DNA from: Iris pallida
Taxonomy: Eukaryota; Streptophyta; Magnoliopsida; Asparagales; Iridaceae
NCBI GenBank assembly: GCA_029216955.1
Contig: JANAVB010015600.1
Coordinates: 29,348,778 to 29,412,777 of the forward strand
Direction: 5' to 3'
DNA length: 64,000 nucleotides
The position numbers and the translations under genes are program-made. The notes beneath the pieces were generated by a model that was not told where the DNA came from, did not search any database, and worked only from the letters and a program-made list of their open reading frames with translations. Positions 32,750-44,451 of this stretch are shown piece after piece (position 1 is the first letter of the stretch; every line of letters begins with the position of its first letter).

Positions 32750-33200
32750 CTATGTTACCTGGACTCGGATACGAGTGTCGGGTATAATTACATATCCAAG
32801 AGTGGGGCCCTTCAAACTCATAATTGAAGGACACATGGACTCGGCTAAAAATGATCCAAATTTTTACGGGTACGGAGATATGACTAAGATTTCATAAAAA
32901 AAAAAATCCTGTAATTATAAATTACTAGTAAACTTTACTGAACTACTTGAACAAGTCCCTAAGAGGCCGTCTCTTTAGCTCCTCTACTACTTTGCTACTA
33001 GTCTACCATATTAAAATAAACTATCTACATCACTACAACATTAAAATAAACTATCTACTTCATTACCAGTCTCTCAATTGTCACCATAAAGGATCTGATT
33101 GTTACCATATAGGATCAGATACGGATTCCATATTCATACCCATGTCCTATCGGATCGACATGGGTACTTCTCCTTAAAGTGGAGAGTCTGGGTAACATAG
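32750..33200. mobile_element. MITE-like element split at its left terminus by copia C
   Basis: CTATGTTACCTGGACTC at the left pairs with GAGTCTGGGTAACATAG at the right end. The CTATG duplicated by copia C is the first bases of the left terminus, so the MITE was there first and its outer end now lies at 29970-29975. The flanks TTTCACTC (29963-29970) and TTTCACTT (33201-33208) match in 7 of 8 bases and look like an 8-bp hAT-type target duplication. Confidence 0.72.
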
Positions 33201-33264
33201 TTTCACTTAGCAAATAAAGGTATTAACTAGATACGGAATTTGGTATCCATATTTGAAAATTAAA

Positions 33265-33420
33265 GAAGCAATATGCCCAAGAAATGAGAATAATTGAAAC
33301 GAGAAAGCTAAGATGGTTATGTGACAAGACATTAAAAGAAAGGATAGGAAATGACAAATAAGAGCACCCATGGGAGGTTGCAGATGGTACCAATAAGGAT
33401 TAGAGAAAATTGCTTGAGAT
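33265..33420 (+). pseudogene. LINE reverse-transcriptase C-terminal remnant
   Basis: ATGAGAATAATTGAAACGAG… translates to MRIIETRKLRWLC followed by KERIGND. This is the pattern of the C-terminal region of plant LINE polyproteins (MRMLRWMCG…KDKIRNE). Only about 50 codons remain and stops follow. Confidence 0.55.
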
Positions 33421-33888
33421 TGTTAGGAACATAGGACGTGCAATAGACAGACGCAATTGTCAGAGCAGATGTACTTACTGGTCAGGGTGGTAGGATGTTA
33501 GTTAAAAGGGGCTGCTAGAACTATGGGCAACCCAATGCTTGGATTGACACTCAAAAATGATGTTTTTTTTTATGTTAGAGAAGAGATGGTTATTAGAGCT
33601 GAATGTAAGATAAAGATTCGGGCAGCTGACCCAAAAAATATGGAATAAAGGCTGTGTTCTTGTCGATGAAAACTAATATAGACCACACCACAACACCCCC
33701 CGCGCCCCAAATCAAATATGAATGAACTTTTGGAAGGGAAAAAAAAAGGCCCAACAGCAGAATACGGATCAGATGAGGCAGCTGCACATTCCTTGAATAT
33801 GTGTGATACACAAATGAATAATTGACAGTAACGAGGGAAATCTTTCTACAACATAATCTTGAATATATGAAAAAGAGAGTTCAAACTC
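33421..33888. other. Spacer, no recognisable gene
   Basis: AT-rich with one short GC patch (33685-33715). Nothing further was recognised. Confidence 0.45.
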
Positions 33889-33902
33889 ATAAACTTTACT
33901 AT

Positions 33903-34083
33903 ATCACTCATCCACGAGCCTTGTTGCTTCTATCTTGGAGGCTTGTATCTTGGAGGACGCTGGTTCGAGTCGCGGAAATAACCACTCTATGTATAATTAT
34001 GTATATGGGGTAGGTTGCATATATCTTGACCCTACCCAAACCGACATAAGTGAGAGACTCGTGGCAATGAGACACCCTCTTTT
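33903..34083 (+). mobile_element. tRNA-derived SINE with 14-bp target-site duplication
   Basis: ATAAACTTTACTAT occurs exactly on both sides (33889-33902 and 34084-34097). Inside is the pol III B-box GGTTCGAGTC (about 33961) after a tRNA-like 5' part. The 3' half, GGGGTAGG…CTTGACCCTACCCA…GAGACTCGTGGCA…ACACCCTCTTTT, follows the layout of the plant Au-type SINE and ends in a T run. SINEs carry no protein and depend on LINE enzymes. LINE remnants lie on both sides. Confidence 0.88.
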
Positions 34084-34459
34084 ATAAACTTTACTATGGT
34101 GTTGGCATTAATATTAAATAATCCATATCACACCTAAGAGTTAGATTTACTAGCATATGGTTGTTCAATTACCATCCCTTAAAGTGGGCCATGATGTTCA
34201 TATAGGAAATACCCATCATACTGTAATAAGACTAATGATATTGCTGGATTTCAAAATGATACGATATCCGTATATCTATCATGTTTTAAATAGTTCAGTA
34301 TCAGTTTTCCATATTCTTTGTCTGCCATGGCAACAATTTTGGGGTTATCCACATATTTGGAGTGTTTATATTGTGTCTGATAGGTGTCCAAGACGGGGAC
34401 ACATGTTCAACTTTGACTAATCATTCCTTATATTAGTAGAGCTTCCAAAATGTTTTTTT

Positions 34460-34645
34460 TTTGTAGAATATACCTTGAGATTGAGAAGGAAATAATATAT
34501 GACAAAGCAATAACACCAGCTATAGTTTATGGGTTGGAATGTTGGACAATAAATAAGCGTGTCCGAAAAATAGCGTAGCTAAAATGAGAATGTTGAGATG
34601 ATTGAGTGGCAATCCACTAAACAACATGATAAGAAATGAACCCAT
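34460..34645 (+). pseudogene. LINE reverse-transcriptase C-terminal remnant
   Basis: The translation TPAIVYGLECWTINKR, followed by KMRMLR, a stop, LSGNPLNNMIRNE, is the conserved C-terminal block of plant LINE RT proteins (YG.ECW…MRML.W..G…IRNE). Single stops interrupt it. It is a second LINE fragment distinct from that at 33265. Confidence 0.72.
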
Positions 34646-34749
34646 GGACTTGGTCGCCTCGTTACCTTGTCATTCTCAACAACCCGTATACAAAGCCGTC
34701 TCAAGACATATTGGGGTCCTAAGCAAATCATTTAAATGTGGCACTTTAT

Positions 34750-36050
34750 TTTAATATAAAGATTAATTTAATTTAATTTTTATTGCCTTTTGAGATGCAA
34801 ACGTACTAATTATTTTTTTTTTAATTCAATATTTTGTAAAATATCACTTTCAATAGATATAGTCGCTAATCTACTTGATCTTTCTTGTGACATAGTAGAT
34901 CTTAAGTAGGATTTTATTAATTTTAGTTTTGAAAAACTTCTTCCGCAGAAGCTACTGTCACAGGTATAGTAAATAATATTATGTACACTATAAATGCATT
35001 GGAAAAAGAATCAATTTCTTTCAAATAATTCAATACATCAGGTGCATTTTATATCTGGTTTTAAGAACTTTCTTTAAAGTTTTTAACTCAGGAAATAAAT
35101 CTTTACCATCAATATCACGCCCTCTTCAAAACAAAGTACACATTCAAGATTCAGACAATACTTTTATAAGTTATCATCATCTATTTCTTTTAATTTTTTT
35201 AATATCAAATGAGAACCCAAAATTTTCTTCATAATTTTTTAATAGTTAAAATCTATTATTAGTTGAGGAAGGTCTTGGTCTACTAAAACTATAAAATAAC
35301 TCGTTCTAAAAGACTCCAATGGTGACAAAATGTGTTCATTATTAGCATTCTCATCATATTGTTTTTTATGAATTACCCTTTTTTTCCATGAAATGTAGAT
35401 TCAATATCCATTTGACGGGCAATCTCCCTAGCCGAATGTTTAGCCTTTTCATATCTTTCGTTTGTATATTTCTAAAAAAAAAATTGACGAGACCTCTTAG
35501 AAGGCAATTGCTATGTCAATGGACATATCTTGTGATTGTAATTTCTTACTAACTACATTAACAACAACTAATATACCATACCAAATAACCATGCCTAATA
35601 AAAACTCATAATTTTCTAAACCATTAATATCCAAGTTTTCGTTTCAAAATTTAATTTTGGATGCATGTCACTAGAATTTGCTAGTTCCCGTAAGCATGTC
35701 TTATTTGTGGTGCTTGATTTCGTATAGCTTTAATACTATTAACATGACTTTTCCAACATATTTTTGATAAAGATTTAACAATTAAATCTTTTACGTAACT
35801 CATAAAATTGACCATCGCTTTGGTAATGAAGAAAATAGACAATATATTAATTATATCAATCCAAATAATGAGAGAGCTTTTGAGCACGAATTTGTCATGT
35901 CTAAAATTACTAAATTAAGACTATAACAACCACATGGTATATAAAATACTCTAGTATTTATATCTAACAATCGTTTTTGAACACCTTATTTTTTGTCAAG
36001 ATAATACCTCCACGTTACTCCCTCCACTTATTTTGAGAACTCATCTCCAT
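34750..36050 (-). pseudogene. hAT transposase (DUF4371/MYM-type), C-terminal half, decayed
   Basis: At about 34975-34840 the minus strand gives PVTVASA, a one-base frameshift, then RSFSKLKLIKSYLRSTMSQE, the hallmark of the hAT C-terminal dimerisation domain. Further upstream (about 35460-35390) is a KAREIARQMDIE-like block typical of the middle of this protein group. Stops and frameshifts are frequent. The N-terminal half lies beyond the copia D insertion at 41699-43383, in the same orientation. Together they are one old gene broken by the retrotransposon. Confidence 0.8.
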
Positions 36051-36055
36051 GCAAC

Positions 36056-36849
36056 TGTTGGGAAAGAAACGCGAAAACCTTTTTCCAAACTAGAGAGTAC
36101 CTGCGAGAGAACCGAGCAATACAACGTACGAACCAAAACACCAAAACAAAACCACGCAGACACAGAATTTTTGACGTGGAAAATCCTTGCGGGAAAAAAA
36201 CCACGGGACGATCGGAGTCCAACCCTGAGAAGCCTCAACTAATGAAATAGAAGAATTACACCCTCTACAAACTTCTCCCAATCCAAATCGGATCTCCACA
36301 ACACTTGGAAGCAAGAACAATGATTACAAGGCTACGAAGAACAAGAACGACGAGTAGAGATTACCCGAATCTGATTCTCCTCCGAAAAAGACCTTCAATC
36401 CTCCGTCTTCTCTCCCAAAGTTGTAATGGCACTCTTGCCTCCTTCCTCTCTTTTTTTGTGTGTTCTACAATGATTAGGGTTAGGAATAACCTAATATTAA
36501 CTCCCCTAATCCGCAGCAAAATCTGGACCATCAGATATGATCCAACGGTGAAAAATTACCCTGAAAAATGCTTCAGTCCCGCCGACACAGAGTTCGGCCA
36601 GAACTCTGTGTTCTACCTTCAGAACAGTTCTGGAACCAAAAGGCAGAGTTCAGCCAGAACTCTGTGTGGGGACAGAGTTCGGCCCGAACTCTGCCTCCCC
36701 TGTTCCAGAATGTAAAATTGTTGCTCCCGAGTTTCTTCTTCGTCTCCGAATGGCCTCGTCACCTCCCCGAGCTTCTCTGACAAACAGACGGCGCTCGTCG
36801 CACTCCTGGGTTTTCTCCATATAGGTTGGGAATCCCACCCACTCCAACA
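36056..36849 (-). repeat. 3' LTR of copia D (794 bp)
   Basis: It matches the 5' LTR with scattered substitutions but is about 64 bp longer, because the near-palindrome CAGAGTTCGGCCAGAACTCTG region (36590-36710) has extra copies. Termini are TGTTGG and CCAACA. Confidence 0.95.
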
Positions 36850-36866
36850 AATCTCCCCCTTCACAA

Positions 36867-39800
36867 CTAGGTGGAGGAGGTCGTCATCCCGACGATCTGC
36901 CTGCAGTACTCAAACTTTTCCCTCGGTAGAACCTTCGTGAGCATGTCCGCTCCATTGTCATCAGTATGAACCTTCTCAAGCGCCGCGTCCTTCTTCTCAA
37001 CCACATCCCGTATCCAATGATACCAAGTCTCGATGTGCTTGGACCGACTATGAAATGTCTGGTTCTTCACAAGGTGAATAGCACTCTGACTGTCGCAAAG
37101 CAAAGTATACTGCTCTTGCTTCAGTCCCCATTTTCTGCAGCAGCTTCTTCATCCACAGCAGCTCCTTGCAAGCCTCCGTCGCCGCAATGTATTCCGCCTC
37201 CGTCGTCGACAAGACAACACACTTCTGCAACCGCGACTGCCACGATAGCTCCTCCGGCAAACATCATCACATAGTCCGAAGTCAATCGTCTCGTGTCTAC
37301 ATCTCCAACCATATCAGCGTCGTTATACCCAACCAGCTTCGGCTCGTCGCCACCAAAAGAAAGTCTCCAATCGGCAGTGCCCTGAAGGTATCGTAGAATC
37401 TACTTGACCGCACTCCAATGTACCTTTCCAGGATTTGAAAGATACCTGCTAACTGTGCCAACTGCATGAGCGATGTCTGGCCTCGTACACACCATAGCAT
37501 ACATAAGGCTCTCCACAGCTGAAGCATATGGAACCCTCTCCATATCTTCTTTTTCGTCCTCGGTAGATGGACACTGCTCCTCAGTGAACTTAAAGTGGGC
37601 CGCAAGGGGGCAACTCACTTTCTTCGACCCGTCCATACCGAAACGCTGAAGAACCCGATGAATGTACTTCTTTTGGGACAAATGTAGCAGCTTGGACTCT
37701 CTCTCTCGGCTGATCTCTATTCCAAGAATAGTCTTCGTTGTGCCCAAATCCTTCATAGAGAAGGCCGCGTCCAGTTGGCGCTTTAACTCCGTTATCCTAG
37801 TGGCATTCCGACCCACTAATAGCATATCAACATAGAGCAATAAAATAATGAAATCATCCTCGGCAAAATACCTCACAAATACACAGTGAACCGATGTCGT
37901 CCGTGCATAACCATGCTCCCCATAAACGACTCAAACTTCCTGTACCACTGCCTCGAAGCCTGCTTCAGACCATACAAGCTCTTCCTCAACCGGCAGACCA
38001 AATGTGACTTGCCCTTCTCACGGAATCCCTATGGCTGCTCCATGTATAACTCCTCCTCAAGATCACCGCGGCAGGAATGCCGTCTTCACGTCCATCTGCT
38101 CGACGTCCAAGTCGAGACTGGCTGCTAATGCTAGCACCACCCGAATAGACAACTGCTTGACGACAAACGAAAAGATCTCATCATAATCTACGCCTTTCCG
38201 TTGACCGTAGCCTTTAACTACCAACCTCGCTTTGTATCGAGGGCGAGTAGCATCATCCGTCTGCTTCACTCTAAACACCCATCGATTCTTCAAAGCCTTC
38301 TTGCCCTTTGGCAACCGCACCAGCTCATAAGTGGAATTGACGTATAAGAAACTCATCTCCTCCTGCATAGCCTCCATCCACTCCTGCATGTATTCGTCTT
38401 CCACAGCCTCTGCAAAACTTTCGGGCTCTCCCCGTCAGTCAATAGCACATACTCACCCGGTGAGTATCTCGTAGATGGTCGACGATCTCTTTCGCTCCTT
38501 CTCAGTGGAGCCACTGGTGCTGGCTGTATACCAACAGCCTCCTCCCCTTCAGGAACTGCCTTCCCGGCATGCTCATCCTCCTAAGGGACACCCTGGCCAC
38601 CATCAGCAGGCTGATGATCAAGGTTGGGAGCAACTCCATGTACTGGCTCCCCCATAATTGGATCCTCTGCGATGTCCTCTAGGAAACTGCTCGAAGCGAA
38701 ATGACTCTAACTCAGGCAATTCCTCAGCCTCAGAAGGCGTCTCGAATCCTGAGTGTTGGTCATGGTCTGATCCTCGACGAATACCACGTCCCTGCTTCTG
38801 TAGAGCTTTTTTCCCACCGGGATCGTAGAGTCTATAGCCAAACTCATCCTGACTGTAGCCGACAAAGATGCATCGCCTCGTCTTCGGCTCAAGTTTGGTC
38901 CTCTCGTCCTTCGGTACATGCACGAAGACCTTACAACCAAACGTCCGCAGGTGATTGTATGACGGCTCTTTGCCGTACCATACTTTGTCAGGCACATCAC
39001 CCTGCAAAGGAGCACTAGGAAACAAATTAATAACACAAGCAGCTGTGAGAAGAGCCTCACCCCAATAACTGTCCGACAAGTTTGCTTCTGACAGCAAACA
39101 CCGCACCCTCTCCATCAGTGTCTTGTTCATGCGCTCCACTACACCATTGAGCTGAGGTGTCTTGGACGGAGTCTTCTGGTGTCGTATCCCCTGCTCTCTG
39201 CAATAAGCATCAAAGGGACTGATGTACTCGTCGTCGTTGTCGGACCCGAACACACAATAACTTCTTGTCCGTCTCTCTTTCAACAGAGGCCTGAAACTCT
39301 TTGAAAGTAGGCAGCACCTGATTCTTGGTCTTTACGGCATAGACCCAAACCTTCCTGGAACAGTCATCAATAAAAGTTACAAAGTAAGAAGCACCACCAA
39401 TAGATTTTACCTTCATAGGACCGCAGACATCTGAGTGAATCAACTCGAGCAACGCCGGCTTCCTTGAACTTGGGTGACTTTGGAAAGACATCCTATTTTG
39501 CTTTCCAGCTAAGCAGTGCGTGCATTTCTCCAACTTTGTAGACTTGAGCCCTGGAATCACCTTTCTGTTCACCAAGTAGCTCATCCCCTTCTCGCTGATA
39601 TAGTCGAGCCGCTTGTGCCACAACTCGGTAGACGCATCACTGACTGCGTTCACCTCTTGTGCTCCATGTGCGCTCCCCTCCATATAGTAGAGATCGGACT
39701 TCTTGCTTCCTCTGGCAATCACCATCGAACCTCTAGAAAGCTTCCACTGACTATTCTCGAAGAGACTGAAGAATCCCTCGTCATCCAACCTTCCAACCGA

Positions 39801-40892
39801 CATCAAGTTGAAACGGATATCAGGGACATGACGAACATCTTTGAGAACAAGAACTGCATCCGTCTTCGTTCTCAAATGCACATCTCCAACGGCAACCGCC
39901 TTCGACACATCTCCATTGCCCATCTTCAATACTCCACAGTCACATGTCGTGTAAGTGGCAAATAGTGTCCTATTGTGAGATACATGTGCCGAAGCCCCTG
40001 AGTCCACCAGCCAAGAATTGTCATCGCAGACGAGAATTGTAATGACCTCATCACCTACGACGATCACATCGCCTCCATGTATCGAGGTCGCCGCTGTAGT
40101 GTTCTCATCTTGCTTCCCCTTGTCGCCCTTCTTCTCTCTTCCAAGCGAAACAATTCCGCTTGATGTGGCCCTTCTTTCCACAATGGTAACACTCTGAGTC
40201 CTTGTACCGACCCTTGGACTTCCTCCTGCTCTTGTCTCTGCCACTACCTGGACCACTGCTTTTGTCCCTTCCGCGGCTCTCCAAAACCAATACCTCTGAG
40301 TGGTGGGATGTGGATGAAGTGCCCTGAGAACGTCTCCGCATCTCTTCATTCAGCACCTTGCTCTTAGCAAACTCCAGACTGACCATGCCCTCTAGAGCAG
40401 AAGCGATCATAGATACTCGTACGGTCTCCCACGAGTCTGGCAATGTACACAGCAGCCATAGTCCCTGTGAACCTCGTCGTCGAACTTGACTCCCATTGAA
40501 GACAGCTGGTCAACCACGCCCTGGAAATCACTCAAGTGATCCGTGATAGACGTCCCATCTTTGTACCGCAGACCCATCATCGCCCGGATCAGGAACAACT
40601 TGTTTACCCTGGTCTTCTTCGCGTACAAAGATTCCAACTTATCCCATAACGTCTTCGCGTGCTCAATATTGGCAACGTAGTTGTACACGTTCTCGTCAAC
40701 GAACTGCCTGATATATCCGCACACCTGTATATGCTCGAATTTTCAGTCCTCCTCGGATTTATCGCTGGACTTCTCGGATGCAAATACGGCCAGATGCATC
40801 TTCTTGACAAACAGCAAATCTTTCATCTTGCTCCGCCAATAGTGATAGTTGGTGCCGTTCAGGTTCATCATGCGCACCGGCTTCGCGTCCAT
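36867..40892 (-). pseudogene. Copia D gag-pol polyprotein, multiple breaks
   Basis: Start: the ATG at 40892 opens the gag N-terminus (MDAKPVRMMNLNG). The order is gag with YVANIEHAKTLWDKLESLY, zinc knuckle CYHCGKKGHIKRNC, protease DSGASAHVSHNR, GAG-pre-integrase, integrase HSDVCG, then RT and RNase H ending SKHIETWYHWIRD. Breaks: TGA at 40745-40743 in gag, frameshifts around 40440, 40135 and 39245, further shifts around 38770-38660 and 38080-37880, and others in RNase H. At the RT active site the usual YVDD reads YVD-M because one Asp codon is deleted (about 37830). The integrase SDNGGKY-type motif reads SDNDDEY. The TAG in the integrase-RT linker (about 38583) is shared with element A. Confidence 0.9.
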
Positions 40893-40941
40893 CTCTCCTC
40901 TCTAGTTTTTCTGTCAACTCCTGACACCCTTCTGAATTCCA

Positions 40942-40960
40942 GAACCTGGCTCTGATACCA
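40942..40960 (-). promoter_or_regulatory. Primer-binding site of copia D (tRNA-iMet)
   Basis: Minus-strand TGGTATCAGAGCCAGGTTC starts 3 nt after the 5' LTR end and is complementary to initiator tRNA-Met over its first 12 or more bases. Confidence 0.93.
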
Positions 40961-40963
40961 CTT

Positions 40964-41693
40964 TGTTGGAAAAGAAAGCAGAAACCTTTTCCCAAACTAG
41001 AGAGTACCTGCGAGAGAACCGAGCAATACAACGCACGAACCAAAACACCAAACAAAACCACGCAGACACATAAATTTTTGACGTAGAAAACCCTTGCGAA
41101 AAAAAACCACGGGACGATCGGAGTCCAACCCTAAGAAGCCTCCACTAATGAAATAGAAAATTACACCCTCTATAAACTTCTCCCGATCCAAATCGAATCC
41201 CCACAACACTTGGAAGCAAGAACAATAATTACAAGGCTACGAAGAACAAGAACGACGAGTAGAGATTACTCGAATCCGATTCTTCTCCGAAAAAGACCTT
41301 CAATCCTCCGTCTTCTCTCCCAAAGTTGTAATGGTACTCTTGCCTCCTTCCCCTCTCTTTTCTTGTGTGTTCTACAATGATTAGGATTAGGAATAACCTA
41401 ATATTAACTCCCCTAATCCGCAGCAAAATCTGGACCATCAGATATGATCCAACGGAGAAAAATCACCCTGAAAAACGCTTCAGCCCCGACGACACAGAGT
41501 TCGGCCAGAACTCTGTGTGGGGCAGAGTTCGAACTCTGCCTCCCCTGTTCCAGAATGTAAAATTGTTGCTCCCGAGTTTCTTCTTCGTCTCCGAATGGCC
41601 TCGTCACCTCCCCGAGCTTCTCTGACACACAGACGGCGCTCGTTGCACTCCGGGTCTTCTCCACATAGGTTGGGAACCCCACCCACTCCAACA
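40964..41693 (-). repeat. 5' LTR of copia D (730 bp)
   Basis: TGTTGG…CCAACA ends; the GCAAC duplication follows at 41694-41698. It diverges from the 3' LTR by scattered substitutions and one block difference, so the insertion is not recent. Confidence 0.95.
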
Positions 41694-41698
41694 GCAAC

Positions 41699-43383
41699 TA
41701 ATATTATAAAATATATCACCTTGTCCAATTTTAGCAATGGTTGGGAGGTTAGTGTGAGATGAACTATGAAACATGTTTAGAGAGATTGTTGTATGGTACT
41801 GGTATAACAATTCCAATTTCTTGGAATATAAAATGGTCCAATGAAAATAGACATAAAATTAGAAGATTCATCGAGTACAAATTATCAAGCTTCACGGCAA
41901 CAAAATCAGCAACCAAGCTTTCATCCCAAATTCTTGGGGTCGGCTACATGAATCCTTTTTCTTCCATTTTGCTCTATTAAGGGCCTTATCCTGTCCCACA
42001 TTAGCAAATTCCAAATTGGCAAGCTTTGTTTATCAAGTAGTACCGATACTTGTTTCTTACCTCTCAGCATATTATTTTGATCAATTGGATCAGGTTGTTT
42101 TGGTGCCACAATAACATCTGTGATGATGTAACATTTTCGTCACTCCTTTCATGATGCCCCTTGAGATAATTTTGATGTTATTTGAGAAGAACAAATTAAA
42201 TACAAACTTTTATTAGCAGTTTTTGTGAGGTTCATCTCTTGTGGTTGTATTCTGTTGGATTTATAGTTTGTCATGTTCGAAGTGCATTACAGTAAAAGAT
42301 ACTATTAACATCCTTTCATATTTGATCTAGTGTCGTAACCTTGTCCTTGAATATTATCAATATTTGATTTAAGTGTTTCTAAAGTAATTAAAAGTTCATC
42401 AAAAAGTCCCTTTCCTGTTGTAACATCTAACATTTATAAATTCTAAAAAATACTCCTCTATTTTTTTCGAGCAGATAAAATATTAACACATCGTATTATG
42501 AGAGTCATTTGTTCTTGCTAACTTATGTTTAGAGTACAATAAGTACAACTGAATATATTTTACCTCGTTAATTTTTTAAAGATTGTATTTTTTATTTCAG
42601 ATGCCAACAATTGTATAAGTTCATTTTGTATCTTATGACCAAGATGGTGATTACGTAGTTAACCATTCTTTATACGACAAACATGTTACAGCATTATTGG
42701 ATCAAATTCATGAATCATTTCAATAAATTTTAAAAAGTTCCCATTATTATTTGATAATTTTTTTCATTAGAACCAAGAAATGCCATATGGTTATGGCAAG
42801 AGTTTTAAGAACAACAAGAATCCTTACTAGTACATTTCTCTAATGTTCTTTTTATTTATTAATTTTTTTCTTGCATATCATTATCAATTGTCGTGTTTTC
42901 TTTTAATCTTGTTTCTAGATCAAACAAAAGTTCCATACTTTTCATATGCTCATTTGATAGTTCATGACTTTGAAGTTTAGAACCAATATATTTGCAATCT
43001 TTTGTACTTACACTACTTAATTGATTTATTTTAGACTTTGAACTACAAGTTTACAGCAAAAACAGAATACCTTATCAAAATCTTTTGAATATGTTAACCA
43101 TTTTCTATCGTTTTTCCTCCATTTAGTAATATATTAGTATAATATGTATTTGAAAATCTTCTAGCATTTTCATAAATACGATGCTCCAAACTTTGTTCTC
43201 GAATTGGACCTCTTTCACTGATATCTCTCTTAATTTCGAATCAATTTTATCCCAATATCCTCGGTCATCAATTTTTGAAATCATTATTTGTCGTTGTTCA
43301 TTGAGATTTGTATCCAATTCTTTAACATGGTCATCATTCTTGATTTGTGATTCATTTGAATGTAAGTTCTCACGCAGAACCGA
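41699..43383 (-). pseudogene. hAT transposase (DUF4371/MYM-type), N-terminal half, decayed
   Basis: On the minus strand from 43383, the pieces RGYWDKIDSKLREI and ENLHSNESQIKNDDHVKEL resemble the N-terminal part of MYM/TTF-type hAT transposases. Further on, SHELSNEHMKSM and CHNHMAFLGSNEKNY (about 42960-42780) match the conserved region before the catalytic domain. Stops are frequent. It continues, after the copia D insertion, into the dimerisation domain at 34750-36050. A separate LINE-type 3' motif, CTTGGGGTCGGCTACATGAA, lies at 41933-41952 on the plus strand. Confidence 0.7.
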
Positions 43384-44356
43384 CACTATTGTAAGTTCTT
43401 ATGAACAAGCCTAGGGCCCCATAATTAATGGGCTCCATGTATTACGTGTGGAGCAACAGTAAGCAATTATGGAGTAACAGTATTTGAAAAATATATTTTC
43501 ATGTTTGAATTCTGTAGTAAGCAATTATATTTCCTCTTTTGGAAAATTGCGTTTGTCGTAAGCAATTATGGAACCTGCCATAATTGTTGTACTAAGCAAT
43601 TATATGATACAGTAAGCAAAGTCGTCGGAATTTGGTAAGTAGATACTCTCTAGGCACAGTCCACGGAACATCCTGGGCATACACGGGTTTACATTTTTTT
43701 GGGAAAAAAGCTAAAGAAGTACAATCTCAATTTGAACTTCAATAGTAAATGGCTAGGCTGATATAAAAAAATTTAGTTTCTTTTAAGAAAATTATTTTTT
43801 GATGGTACAATCTCAGTGTCATGATATTTATGGTAGAGATTTATTTTCTAAGTTAAAACTTATAAGATAATTTTTAAAATTCTCTTAAAAGTTTTAACTC
43901 AGAAAATAAACATCTACCACTGGTCTATCAGAAAATAATATAAAAAAGCTATTGCATTTTTTATATAAGCCTAGCCATTGACTATTGAAGTTCCCGAAAT
44001 TTATATTGTACCAATTTTTTGCTTTTTTCCAAAAAAAAAACCCGTAAAGCATGTGTATGCTAGGCTGTTCCGTGGACCATGCCTAGTGAGTAGGGACTTA
44101 TCAAATTTCAGCACCATTGCTTACTGCATCATAAGTTATGGTAGGCTCCATAAATGTTTATGATAAACGCAATTATCTAAAAGAGGAAATATAACTGATT
44201 ATTACATAATCCAAACATAGAAATATTTTTTCAAATATTGTTGCTCCATTATTATGCCAGGCTACTCCATATTTGCTTACTGCTGCTCTACACATAACAT
44301 ATGGGGGGCCATTAATAATGGGATCCTAGGCTTGTGCCTAGGAACTTACAATAGTG
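43384..44356. mobile_element. Long foldback element (973 bp) with CACTATTG termini
   Basis: CACTATTGTAAGTTC at the left is the exact reverse complement of GAACTTACAATAGTG at the right. The arms continue to pair inward with moderate divergence (AGCCTAGG, GGAGCAACA, GCAATTAT, AGTAGTACAATCTCA-type blocks) for almost the whole length, leaving little loop. There is no coding capacity and no clear target duplication. The CACTA start is suggestive, but the GCGACGT array is absent. Confidence 0.85.
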
Positions 44357-44451
44357 AAGCAAGTTCTGTGCGTTTATCCGGTCCATTACTACTCTGTAAT
44401 ACCAATTCCTCTTCTCTTCGTCAAATTGCCCAATAGAAACGGGAATAGTTA

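Larger units (their letters stand above)
36056..41693 (-). mobile_element. Complete Ty1/copia retrotransposon D (Tork/Tnt1-like), 5,638 bp
   Basis: LTRs at 36056-36849 and 40964-41693 have TGTTGG…CCAACA ends. The target duplication GCAAC is exact (36051-36055 and 41694-41698). The primer-binding site TGGTATCAGAGCC lies 3 nt inside the 5' LTR (minus strand). The interior encodes gag to RNase H on the minus strand. It is the same family as element A at 1-3595. It is inserted in a hAT transposase pseudogene. Confidence 0.97.

Noticed and set aside
33960..33975. A tRNA gene suggested by the B-box GGTTCGAGTC
   Set aside because: No cloverleaf could be drawn around it, and the body, T tail and 14-bp duplication identify a SINE.
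43384..44356. Calling this a CACTA-superfamily element because of its CACTA start
   Set aside because: No 3-bp duplication, no subterminal array and no transposase; only the first bases agree.
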